Shown piece by piece: positions 52,595 through 61,372 of a stretch of DNA of 64,000 bases (position 1 is the stretch's first letter; the number at the start of each line of letters is the position of its first letter). The position numbers were made by a program, and so were the translations under genes. The notes under the pieces are model-generated. The model was not told where the DNA came from. It searched no databases and saw only the letters and a list, made by a program, of their open reading frames with translations. The stretch comes from J027 sp965215855 (GTDB taxonomy: Bacteria; Chloroflexota; Anaerolineae; Aggregatilineales; J027), in the NCBI GenBank assembly GCA_965215855.1, contig CBDCER010000003.1, forward strand, positions 992,001 through 1,056,000. Reading direction: 5' to 3'.

Positions 52595-52950
52595 TTGTTC
52601 AGATTCTTGTCTAATCCAAAGGCGTGCAAGACCGGCCACACGAACAGAACGCCTACATCGAGATCGCCCCAATCGCCCACATATTCTTCACTGACCTTTA
52701 GGATATGCTGCAATGTCTCGTCATCTTTAATTACGGAGAAAATCGTTCGGTGATGGCTTTCCTGGGCACGGAACAGCGAGCGCAATGACGGAATTGGCCC
52801 CAGATCATCCCGCAACAACCCCTTTTTGATAAGTTGCTGCATCCCGTGTGATTCCAGGATGGTAACGCCACCGACACCATTATGAACCCATACATCCAAC
52901 ATCCCCCGCGCTTGCTGGAGATCGCTTGCTACATACAAGATCATATACAT
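52591..52950 (-). CDS. PII-like regulatory protein
   Basis: The 119-residue product has the PII-type core: MILYVASDLQQARGMLDVWV, then GVGGVTILESHGMQQL, then TIFSVIKDDETLQHILKVSEEYV and a C-terminal GVLFVWPVLHAFGL. The classical uridylylated T-loop Tyr and the TGxxGDG ATP motif are missing, so ligands may differ from ATP/2-oxoglutarate. ATG at 52950 has AGGAG eight bases upstream. It follows directly on a Kef-type antiporter gene, so it probably gates that transporter. Confidence 0.75.
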   Translation of the reverse strand: MYMILYVASDLQQARGMLDVWVHNGVGGVTILESHGMQQLIKKGLLRDDLGPIPSLRSLFRAQESHHRTIFSVIKDDETLQHILKVSEEYVGDWGDLDVGVLFVWPVLHAFGLDKNLNN

Positions 52951-52952
52951 AA

Positions 52953-54170
52953 TCAACTCTCCTGTTCTGCTGTTGGCTGAACAAAAGCTCGTCGTACCAG
53001 CATAGGGGTCACCAGCGTTGTGACCAACACCACGAACACAATTGCCGCGAAAACATCTTCTTTGATGATACCAGAGCTAACACCAATTGCCGCAACAATC
53101 AGGCCAACTTCACCTCGACTTACCATTCCAACACCGACTCGCATTGCACTGGCGCGATCAAATCCGGTCAGCATACTGCCGAAACCAGAACCAATAACCT
53201 TGCTGAGAATAGCCACAACGGTCAGCACCAACGCCAACGGTAAAATTGTCGCATCCAACAATGTCAAATCAGTTTGCAGGCCAATGCTGACAAAAAATAC
53301 CGGAACTAACAATCCATAGTTGATACTATGGAAGCCTTCTTCGATCTGCTCTACTACTCGACTCTGACCTAGGCAGACTCCAGCGATGAAAGCACCTGTA
53401 ATAGCTGCGACCCCGCCAAAGAATTCAGCAGAAAATCCCATCAGCAACGCTCCAACCACTGCAACCGTGATAGCTCCTGCCGAAATCGGCAAATCTTCGG
53501 CTACCACCGCTAACCAGGGCAGCACGATCCAACTGATGGCTGTGCCGATGGTTAGGAAACCCGTCAGACGTAACAACACTTCCCAGATAGGGCGACTCTC
53601 GGCACTCTCAACAATTCCGCCTGGGTTGACGGCGATATACAATGAAATTAGCAAGATGACCAGTACATCGTCAATCACCGCCGCCCCCAATAGTGCCAAC
53701 CCTTCACGGCTTTCCAACACGCCTAATTCCAGCATTACCTGTGCGCTGATGCTGACGCTCGTTGCGGCCAGGATCAAACCGATGAAGATGCTTATCTCCA
53801 GCGAATAGTCGAATAGCACGGTAACACTAGCAACCATAAACAATGGCACGAAAACGCCAAATACACCGCCCCCAAATGCGTTTTGTACGACCCGCGCCAT
53901 CCCACGCAAGTCAACTTCCAGCCCGGCGATGAACATCAGGAACAAAACCCCGATTTCGGCGATTTCGATGAGGGTATGCTCAACCGAACTGCCACTCTCA
54001 AAAATTTGTTCAATATGCAATAAATTGATGACCGAGGGACCCAAGATAACCCCAGCCAGCAATTCACCCAGAACAGCCGATTGTCCCAGCCTGATTGCAC
54101 CATAGCCTGCAGCTTTGGCGGCGGCAATCATAATACCCAGCGCCAAGAAAAGCTGTAAAATTTCACTCAC
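52953..54170 (-). CDS. Kef-type monovalent cation/proton antiporter (CPA2)
   Basis: This 405-residue membrane protein has about 12 helices. Family landmarks are GELLAGVILGPS, GVLFLMFIAGLEVD, AATSVSISAQVMLELG and GAAVIDDVLVIL (the ion-site Asp pair). The soluble KTN/RCK domain of KefB/C is absent. A PII-like gene overlapping its stop may supply the regulatory part. GTG at 54170 has GAGGAG upstream. A hairpin ATCGGGT/ACCCGAT lies in its leader at 54194-54210. Confidence 0.88.
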   Translation of the reverse strand: MSEILQLFLALGIMIAAAKAAGYGAIRLGQSAVLGELLAGVILGPSVINLLHIEQIFESGSSVEHTLIEIAEIGVLFLMFIAGLEVDLRGMARVVQNAFGGGVFGVFVPLFMVASVTVLFDYSLEISIFIGLILAATSVSISAQVMLELGVLESREGLALLGAAVIDDVLVILLISLYIAVNPGGIVESAESRPIWEVLLRLTGFLTIGTAISWIVLPWLAVVAEDLPISAGAITVAVVGALLMGFSAEFFGGVAAITGAFIAGVCLGQSRVVEQIEEGFHSINYGLLVPVFFVSIGLQTDLTLLDATILPLALVLTVVAILSKVIGSGFGSMLTGFDRASAMRVGVGMVSRGEVGLIVAAIGVSSGIIKEDVFAAIVFVVLVTTLVTPMLVRRAFVQPTAEQES

Positions 54171-54193
54171 TTTTCACACTCCTCAAGGAGAAA

Positions 54194-54210
54194 GATCGGG
54201 TAGCACCCGA
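54194..54210 (-). other. Hairpin in the leader of the antiporter gene
   Basis: ATCGGGT and ACCCGAT form a seven-pair stem with a three-base loop, followed on the minus strand by a pyrimidine-rich stretch (TCTTTCTCCTT) just before the SD. It could be an attenuator or a stabilising structure. Confidence 0.35.
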
Positions 54211-54321
54211 TTTGTGAATGTTACAGGCAAACACCCTCAATTGTCTCCCCTAATAATTTGGGGATTAAATCCATATTGAGAGCTGTAAACCGGCCTATCG
54301 TATCACATCAGGTGGCGAAAA

Positions 54322-55296
54322 TCAGGGGAGAGGGTCGGCTGGTTCCGTGTGGTCATGTTCGCCCAGTGGCAATTCTGGAGGCGGAATATCAGGTTGCTGT
54401 TGGGATTGATTATTCATTGCCTGTGTCTTGCCCTGGCCGGGCTGCCATTCATCATCCATGGCTCCCATCGCCCGTGTTAATTCCGATCCTCCCAGATTGC
54501 GGGCGATGGTCTCGACCATACCAGGTTGTACCCACGTCAATGTATCAATTTGCACCGCCACTGCACCTGCTTCAATGAAATCCCTGGCATCATCAGATGT
54601 ATGAATGCCGCCACAGGCGATAATGGGTATTTCAGCGTATTGAGCCACTTGACCCACAATCCGCAACACGAGCGGTTTCAACCAGGGGCCATATAGCCGC
54701 CCACCAATCAATTTACCCGATACCGTATCGCGCTCTGTGCCGCGTGGTGGAGCTGCAATAACCAGCGCATCGGCCCCACCATCCTGGGCAGACTGAACCA
54801 GATAAGGGGCATCGTAAAGGGGCAATCGTACTAGGATAGGCAACTGGCAACGTTCTCGCGCTGCCTGGATCAAATCAGGGACATCCTCTGCCACTACCTG
54901 ATCATGCAGCCCCAATTCAATTCCCACCACGCCAGGCAGTCCTTCGAGTATTTCTGCACAACGGGTGACTTCACCTGGTTTGGCAGCGATGATATGAACA
55001 ATGACTGGAATCGGGCTGCGTTGCCAGGATTTGCTATAAGCCTTAATAACCCGCTTCATCCCCAAATTTGGTAGGCCAGTATGCAACAAAAACCCGTCAT
55101 GGCGTGGCACAACACGTGTTCCGTGAGCAGGGCCACGTGCCCGCCAACTGACACCAGATGTTACCACTGCACCCAATTTCTCCACAGCAATTAGGTTGCG
55201 ATAGGTAAATGGATCAAAGCCCATCATGCCTGACGCAATCATAACTGGGTTGGGAATCATCAGTGAATATTTGCCAGGGCGAGTAATTTCAATCAT
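54322..55296 (-). CDS. Dihydroorotate dehydrogenase-like flavoprotein lacking the NxSCPN motif
   Basis: The 324-residue TIM-barrel protein resembles PyrD class 1B. It has PNPVMIASGMMGFD near the start, VSGKLIGGRLYGPWLKPL matching the usual SGKL-x-GG-x-x-GP-x-x-x-P segment, and the FMN phosphate site IACGGIHTSDDARDFIEAGA. At the active-site loop the usual NxSCPN is replaced by ELGLHDQV (127-134), so the catalytic Cys is missing. A conserved FMN Lys is also changed to Arg (VRLP). The C-terminal 40 residues are Pro/Gln-rich and look disordered. ATGA overlap with the PIG-L gene. It may be a divergent PyrD or an enzyme with another substrate. Confidence 0.78.
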   Translation of the reverse strand: MIEITRPGKYSLMIPNPVMIASGMMGFDPFTYRNLIAVEKLGAVVTSGVSWRARGPAHGTRVVPRHDGFLLHTGLPNLGMKRVIKAYSKSWQRSPIPVIVHIIAAKPGEVTRCAEILEGLPGVVGIELGLHDQVVAEDVPDLIQAARERCQLPILVRLPLYDAPYLVQSAQDGGADALVIAAPPRGTERDTVSGKLIGGRLYGPWLKPLVLRIVGQVAQYAEIPIIACGGIHTSDDARDFIEAGAVAVQIDTLTWVQPGMVETIARNLGGSELTRAMGAMDDEWQPGQGKTQAMNNQSQQQPDIPPPELPLGEHDHTEPADPLP

Positions 55297-56051
55297 GGCT
55301 CAGGCCATACTTTCTGCTCTGGCCGCCACGCACCAGCCGCCAACAGCGTCTCAGCAAACGGATCGGAGATAGTCGGAGGTCGCCAGTGTTGGTGAAAAGA
55401 CTCCACGCGGCGCAAGGCGTCGCGCACATTGGTCAATTTGCGGCGACGTTTGAATAGCGCGTGTTGCGACATGTGGCATAAGGCGGCTTGATGTTTAATT
55501 TCCAACCAGGGTTCAATGTCCAGAACTAAATGAGCGAAATCACTCTTATTCCACAACCGATCTTCGATGTCTGGTACAAAAGCAGCCACGCTATACATTA
55601 TCGTATCAGTAAATTGGGCAGCCTGTAGAGAAGCGCGGTGCAACAACTGGTGGGCCGGATGTCCATACTCACCATCAGAGCCGTGTGATATAACTACATC
55701 AGCCTGCCATTCCAGCAAGATCTGACGAATTTGATTCACCAGGACATCGAAATCAGCTTCAAAGGGATAGAGTTCCTCACCAGGGCCGATGATCGGATCC
55801 TGATAAGGCAACAGTGCTACATTCGCAGTGCCCAATGCCTGACACGCACAGCGCAATTCTTTCTCGCGGATAGGACCAAGTTGTTCTCGGTCATCAGTCA
55901 CAGGTGGTTCTCCCAGTTCCCCGCCCTCCCCACGAGTTGCACACATAATATGCACATCATGACCGCTCTGCGACAACATCCCTAATGTGCCACCTGCCAG
56001 CATCGTTTCGTCATCGGGATGAGCGCCAATGAAAACAATGGATAGAGTCAT
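55293..56051 (-). CDS. PIG-L family deacetylase
   Basis: This 252-residue zinc deacetylase of the GlcNAc-PI/MshB/BshB type has the metal motif GAHPDDE (9-15) and the third ligand in HGSDGEYGHPAHQ. It removes N-acetyl from an aminosugar conjugate. The actual substrate (a thiol cofactor, a glycolipid or another compound) is unknown. It sits between the PyrK-like and PyrD-like genes, overlapping the latter by four bases, an unusual position in a pyrimidine-type operon. Confidence 0.88.
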   Translation of the reverse strand: MTLSIVFIGAHPDDETMLAGGTLGMLSQSGHDVHIMCATRGEGGELGEPPVTDDREQLGPIREKELRCACQALGTANVALLPYQDPIIGPGEELYPFEADFDVLVNQIRQILLEWQADVVISHGSDGEYGHPAHQLLHRASLQAAQFTDTIMYSVAAFVPDIEDRLWNKSDFAHLVLDIEPWLEIKHQAALCHMSQHALFKRRRKLTNVRDALRRVESFHQHWRPPTISDPFAETLLAAGAWRPEQKVWPEP

Positions 56052-56055
56052 CGCA

Positions 56056-56790
56056 TCACAACAACTTCACATTTGCCATATCAAACGCTGGCCCGTCCAG
56101 GCATGCCAGCCGATTACCATGATGGCAACGTACCATACAGGCCATGCACGCACCTGTTCCACACGGGGTCGGTAGATCAAAAACCCCCAGCAAAAAATCT
56201 TCCGGCAAAGCTGGGCGACTCTGGTGTGCTGCATACAATATTGGTACATAGCGATCTTGCCAGAACAAAGCCTCGGTAACGACAACAATCTGATCGGCCC
56301 AGGTCAACAATTGTCCTTGCGAAGACCAGCTAATAATATCTTCGCTATGAATGACTTCCACTGTCGGTGGCAGTGTGGTAATTGGGTAATTGCGTGCATC
56401 CCCCGTCAACACCAGTGTCACTGCAACACCATGCTGCAATGCCCGAAACATCGCAAATAGCAAGCGAGTTGGCGCAAAATCTTGCGCGACTAGCAGCAGA
56501 CGTTGGATACCGCGCCGCATGGGAAACGGTGATCCCACTGGCCCCATAACACTCACTACGTCGCCGGGCGAATATAGTTCGTGATTAGGATGCTCAATGA
56601 TTAACAGGCGTTGCTCCTCGTCAAAGTTGATTGGAATCCATCGCTCAGGCAAATAAGCTTTAGACTCAGCCAACAAGCTTTGGCCGGGTTTTATCTGTTC
56701 CAGCGCCGCATCTTCAACTGTCAACGAAAGATGTTGCCAGTGTTCGCCAACACGCCGCACCCGCTCGATGATGACTTGGCTTTCACGCAT
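56056..56790 (-). CDS. PyrK-like electron-transfer flavoprotein with 2Fe-2S site
   Basis: The 244-residue protein has the ferredoxin-reductase fold: an FAD domain with GQSLLAE and YSPGDVVSVMGPVGSPF, a nucleotide domain with LLLVAQDFAPTRLLFAMF, and a C-terminal cluster motif C210, C215, C218, C230 in CGTGACMACMVRC. This is the layout of PyrK, which passes electrons from DHOD 1B to NAD. It is in the same operon as the DHOD-like protein, so the two probably form a complex. It starts three bases before the end of the ebfC stop region with no clear SD. Confidence 0.82.
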   Translation of the reverse strand: MRESQVIIERVRRVGEHWQHLSLTVEDAALEQIKPGQSLLAESKAYLPERWIPINFDEEQRLLIIEHPNHELYSPGDVVSVMGPVGSPFPMRRGIQRLLLVAQDFAPTRLLFAMFRALQHGVAVTLVLTGDARNYPITTLPPTVEVIHSEDIISWSSQGQLLTWADQIVVVTEALFWQDRYVPILYAAHQSRPALPEDFLLGVFDLPTPCGTGACMACMVRCHHGNRLACLDGPAFDMANVKLL

Positions 56791-56792
56791 GA

Positions 56793-57188
56793 TTAGCCAA
56801 ACAATCCACCTAATCCACCCGGCAGCATACCGCCCAGATTGCCGGTAATGCCTTCCATCCGTTCGGCAGCCATCGTTTGCGATTGCTCAATTGCTTGGTT
56901 AACAGCAGCGACCAACAAATCTTGTAAATCGGTGAGCCATTCCTCATCTTCCAGATCAAGCGCCTCTTTATCGACAACGATGTTTTGCACACGCTGGTGA
57001 CCGGTAATTGTCACGGTAATCGCACCACCGCCGACGGTAACATCCATCGTCTCTTGCTCAAGAGCGGTCTGGGCTTCTTCCATGTCCTGCTGCATTTTCT
57101 GGATCTGTTTGAGCATACCAGCCTGTCCCATACTGGGACCACCCAACTTACCGCCACGTGATGCGCGTCCTTTACTACGTTTTGCCAT
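56793..57188 (-). CDS. ebfC: YbaB/EbfC nucleoid-associated protein
   Basis: The 131-residue product has the helical core MLKQIQKMQQDMEEAQTALEQ and GAITVTITGHQRVQNIVVDKEAL, typical of the DNA-binding YbaB family, and a glycine-rich C-terminus. It lies six bases after dnaX, the usual bacterial arrangement. The N-terminal basic Gly/Arg-rich extension (MAKRSKGRASRGGKLGG) is longer than in E. coli. GAGGAG is nine bases before the ATG. Confidence 0.93.
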   Translation of the reverse strand: MAKRSKGRASRGGKLGGPSMGQAGMLKQIQKMQQDMEEAQTALEQETMDVTVGGGAITVTITGHQRVQNIVVDKEALDLEDEEWLTDLQDLLVAAVNQAIEQSQTMAAERMEGITGNLGGMLPGGLGGLFG

Positions 57189-57194
57189 TGTGAT

Positions 57195-58787
57195 TTACTC
57201 CTCGTTTTCCTCAAACGTTATTTCAGCACCCAATTGTGTTTTAGCAAACAACAACAGATCATCCTGATCAATCAGTAATGATTCTTGTGTAGACTCACTT
57301 CCCTCTACCAATTCTATGCGAACTGTCACCCCTTCGCCAAATATCTCCTGGATCGCTGCATGTAAAACTTGCCTGTTGCGATCTTTCTCGAGATTAGGTC
57401 GCAGGGTTGGGTTATTGATGCCAATGACCAGTGTTTGCCCACTTACTCGCAACGGACGACAACATTGCCTCAGAAGGCTTTCTGGTCCTTTGTGTTGATA
57501 GACAATATTCAATACCCGTTCCCATTGGTGGACAAATTCTCCCAAGCTGATGCCTTGATCTGGTTCAGAGGGCTGATCAACAGAAACCACATCGTCAGAG
57601 GGTGTTTCTATATTTTGCCGGACTGGTCGCGTTGGTGTGCTGGCTGATTGTGGGGGCGGTGGTGAGCGCCGTTGGCGTGGTGGAACGGGTAGTGGTGCTT
57701 CGTCAACTGGCGTAACACTCTCTACCAGCGCCATCTCCAATGGCAACTGCGGTTGCCATCCCCCCCGCATATTCTCAATAGCTGCATTGAAAGCGCGAAT
57801 CGCCTTCAAAAGCTGTCTATGTCCACAATACTGCGCTTGTTCTGCCAACATGCCACGAATCTCGTCTGAAGCATCTACCAGATGTACACTGCCCATCCGT
57901 GCCAGCAACAGCTTACGCAGATGCTCAACTACCTGTCGGCCGAATTGACGAGGGTCGGCTCCAGTGTCAACTGCCGCATTCACCATCTCCAGGCCATAGC
58001 CCGCATCATTTTCGATAATGGCCTGGGCGATTTCCCATACATATTGGCTGCCCGCAGCTCCCAACATGGCTTGGGCCATCTCATAACTCACATGCTCATC
58101 TGGATCAGCCACAATTTGATCAAGTAAGCTGATGCTATCCCGCACGCTGCCTGTACCCTGCCGCGCAATTAATTCCAGGGCATTATCATCAATACTGATC
58201 CCTTCTCCCTCACAAATTATGTGCAGATGATCTACTAGTTCGCGTAATGGTACGCGCCGGAACTCGAAGATCAGGCAACGACTTTTGATGGTATCGGGCA
58301 CTTTATGAATTTCAGTCGTCGCCAAAACGAAAATAGCATGAGCAGGTGGTTCTTCTAGCGTTTTCAACAATGCATCAAACGCCGAACCTGAAAAGCGGTG
58401 TACCTCGTCAATGATATAGACTTTATAGCGGCCTTCACTCGGTGCAAACGCGATCTTATCACGCAACTCGCGTACATCATCCACCCCGGTATGCGAAGCC
58501 GCGTCAATCTCGATGATGTCTAAAAAACGCCCGACGCGAATCGCATGACAACTGGAACATGCGTCACAGGGGCGCTGGTTGATGTCGTCATGCAGGCAAT
58601 TGACGGCCTTCGCCAACAAGCGGGCAGTAGTCGTTTTACCTGTGCCACGCGGCCCACTCAGCAAATAAGCATGTCGCGTGCGGTTTTGACGGATTGCACC
58701 CAGCAGTGTACGCGTGATGTGTTTCTGACCGATAACTTCATCAAAAGTTTGGGGACGCCATTTCAGATAAAGTGCCTGGGTTGCCAT
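57195..58787 (-). CDS. dnaX: DNA polymerase III subunit gamma/tau
   Basis: This 530-residue clamp-loader ATPase has Walker A GPRGTGKTTT (45-54), a zinc module (C64, C74, C77, C80), Walker B VYIIDEVHRFS and sensor/arginine-finger IKSRCLIFEF. Domain III follows, then a Pro-rich linker and a tau-type C-terminus. ATG at 58787 is chosen; it has GAGG seven bases upstream. It heads an operon with ebfC and the PyrK-like, PIG-L and PyrD-like genes. Confidence 0.95.
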   Translation of the reverse strand: MATQALYLKWRPQTFDEVIGQKHITRTLLGAIRQNRTRHAYLLSGPRGTGKTTTARLLAKAVNCLHDDINQRPCDACSSCHAIRVGRFLDIIEIDAASHTGVDDVRELRDKIAFAPSEGRYKVYIIDEVHRFSGSAFDALLKTLEEPPAHAIFVLATTEIHKVPDTIKSRCLIFEFRRVPLRELVDHLHIICEGEGISIDDNALELIARQGTGSVRDSISLLDQIVADPDEHVSYEMAQAMLGAAGSQYVWEIAQAIIENDAGYGLEMVNAAVDTGADPRQFGRQVVEHLRKLLLARMGSVHLVDASDEIRGMLAEQAQYCGHRQLLKAIRAFNAAIENMRGGWQPQLPLEMALVESVTPVDEAPLPVPPRQRRSPPPPQSASTPTRPVRQNIETPSDDVVSVDQPSEPDQGISLGEFVHQWERVLNIVYQHKGPESLLRQCCRPLRVSGQTLVIGINNPTLRPNLEKDRNRQVLHAAIQEIFGEGVTVRIELVEGSESTQESLLIDQDDLLLFAKTQLGAEITFEENEE

Positions 58788-58927
58788 ATACAATCCTCAC
58801 CTTGTCTAAACAGACTGTAGTGTACGAAGCAAACGGCAGAAAGTCCAGGGTTTTAGCCGCAGCGATGATGGTGTTAGCTTATGCATAAATGTTGGATTTT
58901 GAGCTATGGTGGAGATGATGGCAAATT

Positions 58928-58946
58928 GGGCGGGACGCGCCCGCCC
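58928..58946 (-). terminator. Terminator hairpin after cpaF
   Basis: On the minus strand GGGCGGG pairs with CCCGCCC (plus-strand arms 58928-58934 and 58940-58946) across a five-base loop, 19 bases after the cpaF stop. The U-tract is short. Confidence 0.6.
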
Positions 58947-58964
58947 GATGAATAGCGCAGCAAA

Positions 58965-60395
58965 TCAATTAAACATCCCGCGTGTTGCCCCGAAGATACT
59001 AGCGTTTACCTTGATGCCTGCGTCTGCAAACCGCGAGGCAAAGCGGGGCCGTAGCCCAGTTGATTCCAGTGTACCACCACCTTCGGTAGACGGTGAATGC
59101 CCTTTGTGTCCAGGCGTTTTGTAAAGGAAAATATCCTGCAAGATGACATTCTCGCCTTCTAACCCCTGAATTTCAGTGATCTGAATGATTTTACGACTGC
59201 CATCCTTTAACCGAGCCTGTTGCACAATCAAATTCACTGCACTGGCGATCTGCGCCCGAACAACAAATATCGGCAAGTCCATCCCGGCCATCAAACATAG
59301 AGTTTCCAGGCGCGATACAGCATCACGCGGGCTGTTGGCATGGACCGTCGTTAATGATCCATCATGTCCGGTATTCATTGCCTGAAGCATATCCAGCGCC
59401 GCCCCATCTCGAATCTCACCGACCACAATTCGGTCGGGGCGCATACGCAGGGATCCTTTCACCAAATCACGGATTAACAACTGCCCATCATTTGATCCTT
59501 TGGCGGGCGGGCATGTTTCCAGACTTACCACATGCCGCTGTAATAGTTGGAGTTCCGCCGAGTCCTCAATTGTCACAATGCGCTCTTCATTAGGGATGAA
59601 TGAACTCAGCGCATTCAGTAAAGTTGTCTTGCCTGACCCCGTACCACCAGAGACAACAATATTCAGGTGAATCCGCACGCAGGCTTCCAAAAACTTTGCT
59701 ACATCCTCCGTAAACGATCCAAAACCAACCAAATCCTTGGCAGTCAATGGGTTTTCAGGGAATTTACGTATGGTGATGGTTGTGCCTTGTAGCGCCGAGG
59801 GCGGCATAATCACATGCACACGACTGCCATCTGGCAAACGCGCATCCACCATAGGATTACGCCGGTTCAATTCGCGTTGCAGCGGACGCACAATACGCTG
59901 GGCGGTCCATTGGATATGATCTTCGTCATCAAAAACGACATCCGTCTCCATCATACGGCCTTTGCGCTCGGCAAAAACGATTTCTGGTCCATTAACCATA
60001 ATCTCGCTGAACGTTTTATCTTGCACGAGCGGCTCAATCGCGCCAAAACCAAGTAGGTCATTAATCATGGCCTCCTCAAGTTCTGCCAGTTCTTCTTGCG
60101 TCACCTGAAGCTGGGCACGTTGTAACAGCGTTCGCAGCCGTTCAATGACGATTTGACGATGCTCAGGATTTGTCGTCGTCATCTGATCGAATTCATCTGG
60201 CGATGCCATTAATTTCGGGCGCAATTTTGCCCGCAATTCAGCAACACGCGATGATGTCCGTCGTTTATTTGGAGGGGAGCCAGAGCGAGGTGCAGCCCCT
60301 TTATCTGGTTGTGGGGAACGAGACCCCGGTGGAGGTTGCGACGGGGGTTGCCCCTTTTTCGGCGAGGAGCCTGATAGTTTTGATAGTCTACTCAT
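58965..60395 (-). CDS. CpaF/TadA-type secretion ATPase
   Basis: The 476-residue product has a Pro/Ser-rich disordered N-terminus (about 1-60), an N-terminal domain (LLGFGAIEPLVQDKTFSEIMVNGPE) and the GspE-type ATPase: Walker A GGTGSGKTT, Asp box VTIEDSAELQL, Walker B RIVVGEIRDGAALDMLQAMNTGHDGS with the His box TTVHANS. Such ATPases power Tad pili or similar assembly. The other tad genes (tadB/C, prepilin) are not adjacent, at least to this side. ATG at 60395 has GGAG six bases upstream. Confidence 0.9.
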   Translation of the reverse strand: MSRLSKLSGSSPKKGQPPSQPPPGSRSPQPDKGAAPRSGSPPNKRRTSSRVAELRAKLRPKLMASPDEFDQMTTTNPEHRQIVIERLRTLLQRAQLQVTQEELAELEEAMINDLLGFGAIEPLVQDKTFSEIMVNGPEIVFAERKGRMMETDVVFDDEDHIQWTAQRIVRPLQRELNRRNPMVDARLPDGSRVHVIMPPSALQGTTITIRKFPENPLTAKDLVGFGSFTEDVAKFLEACVRIHLNIVVSGGTGSGKTTLLNALSSFIPNEERIVTIEDSAELQLLQRHVVSLETCPPAKGSNDGQLLIRDLVKGSLRMRPDRIVVGEIRDGAALDMLQAMNTGHDGSLTTVHANSPRDAVSRLETLCLMAGMDLPIFVVRAQIASAVNLIVQQARLKDGSRKIIQITEIQGLEGENVILQDIFLYKTPGHKGHSPSTEGGGTLESTGLRPRFASRFADAGIKVNASIFGATRGMFN

Positions 60396-60491
60396 CAAAA
60401 TCTCCGGTGATTGCCTGCTGAGTTGATATACGTGAGTGTACGTGTGAATAGTGTCAGTAGCAAGCCAATACCGGAAAATTCACAAAGTTTT

Positions 60492-60539
60492 CGGACGGTT
60501 CAGGGCTATTTGCCTAAAGCACAAGCCTCGAACCGCCCG
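60492..60539 (-). terminator. Structured terminator-like element after the ABC operon
   Basis: On the minus strand CGGGCGGTTC pairs with GAACCGTCCG (one G-T), with an inner AGGCT/AGCCT stem, followed by AAAACTTTG. It lies 20 bases after the ABC ATPase stop. Confidence 0.5.
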
Positions 60540-60559
60540 CATTTCTCAGCAAATCAAAC

Positions 60560-61354
60560 TTATGTGATGGCATAAGCCGAGTGGGAATCTTCCATATAGG
60601 CAATCCGCCCACTCGCCCCATCTGGCAACTCAATGCCTTCTTTGATGCGCGTTTCCATCATTTGTCCATCGCGCAATTCGTGTACCACATCCGCCTCTTG
60701 CATCACCTGGGGATCATGACTCACAACGATGATGGTGATCTCGCGCTCTTCGACCAGACGGCGCAACAAATCCAGGATACGCCGCCCGGTGCGCGTATCC
60801 AACTGGCCGGTTGGTTCATCAGCCAGAATAAGTTGCGGAGACGACGCCAATGCCCGTGCAATCGCTACACGCTGTTGCTCACCTCCCGATAGTTCATAAG
60901 GGCGATGTTTCATGCGATCCGCCAACCCGACCCATTCCAGTGCCTCGGCCACCGCCGCATCACGCTCTCTAGGGGGCGCACCGCGCATCCGTAAAGGAAT
61001 GCTCACATTCTCCGCCGCCGTCAGTAAAGGCATCAGTCCAAAGCTTTGAAAAACGAAGCCAATTTCATTCAAGCGCATTTGCAACCGTTCGCGCTCAGTC
61101 ATGGCCGACAGACGCCGCCCCAAAATATGCACTTCGCCTTGTGTAGGGGTATCCAGACCCGCCACCAAATTCAGCAATGTTGTCTTACCCGACCCAGAGC
61201 GTCCAACGACTGCTGTCACATAGTTCGGCCAAAAATCCAGTGTTAAATTGTTGACAGCATGAATATCTTCGCCTTCTAGGTGATAAATGCGATGTAACTC
61301 ACGGGTGCTGATGACTGGCTCGACACCACTTGAAAAACCATTGCCATTGTTCAT
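60560..61354 (-). CDS. ABC transporter ATP-binding protein (MacB/LolD type), second ATPase
   Basis: This 264-residue ATPase has Walker A GRSGSGKTT, Q-loop VFQSFGLMPLL, signature LSGGEQQRVAIARAL, Walker B LILADEPTGQLD and H-loop VVSHDP. The close match to LolD/MacB proteins suggests it drives an FtsX-fold permease. It lies 18 bases after another ATPase gene of the same class, so the permease may use a heterodimer of the two, or a second permease lies outside the window. Confidence 0.9.
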   Translation of the reverse strand: MNNGNGFSSGVEPVISTRELHRIYHLEGEDIHAVNNLTLDFWPNYVTAVVGRSGSGKTTLLNLVAGLDTPTQGEVHILGRRLSAMTERERLQMRLNEIGFVFQSFGLMPLLTAAENVSIPLRMRGAPPRERDAAVAEALEWVGLADRMKHRPYELSGGEQQRVAIARALASSPQLILADEPTGQLDTRTGRRILDLLRRLVEEREITIIVVSHDPQVMQEADVVHELRDGQMMETRIKEGIELPDGASGRIAYMEDSHSAYAIT

Positions 61355-61372
61355 CTTCTTGATCTCTCCAGC

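Noticed and set aside
57195..58787. Programmed frameshift in dnaX to make gamma
   Set aside because: No clear A-rich slippery heptamer with a following stem was noticed by eye in the expected region; not claimed without computation.
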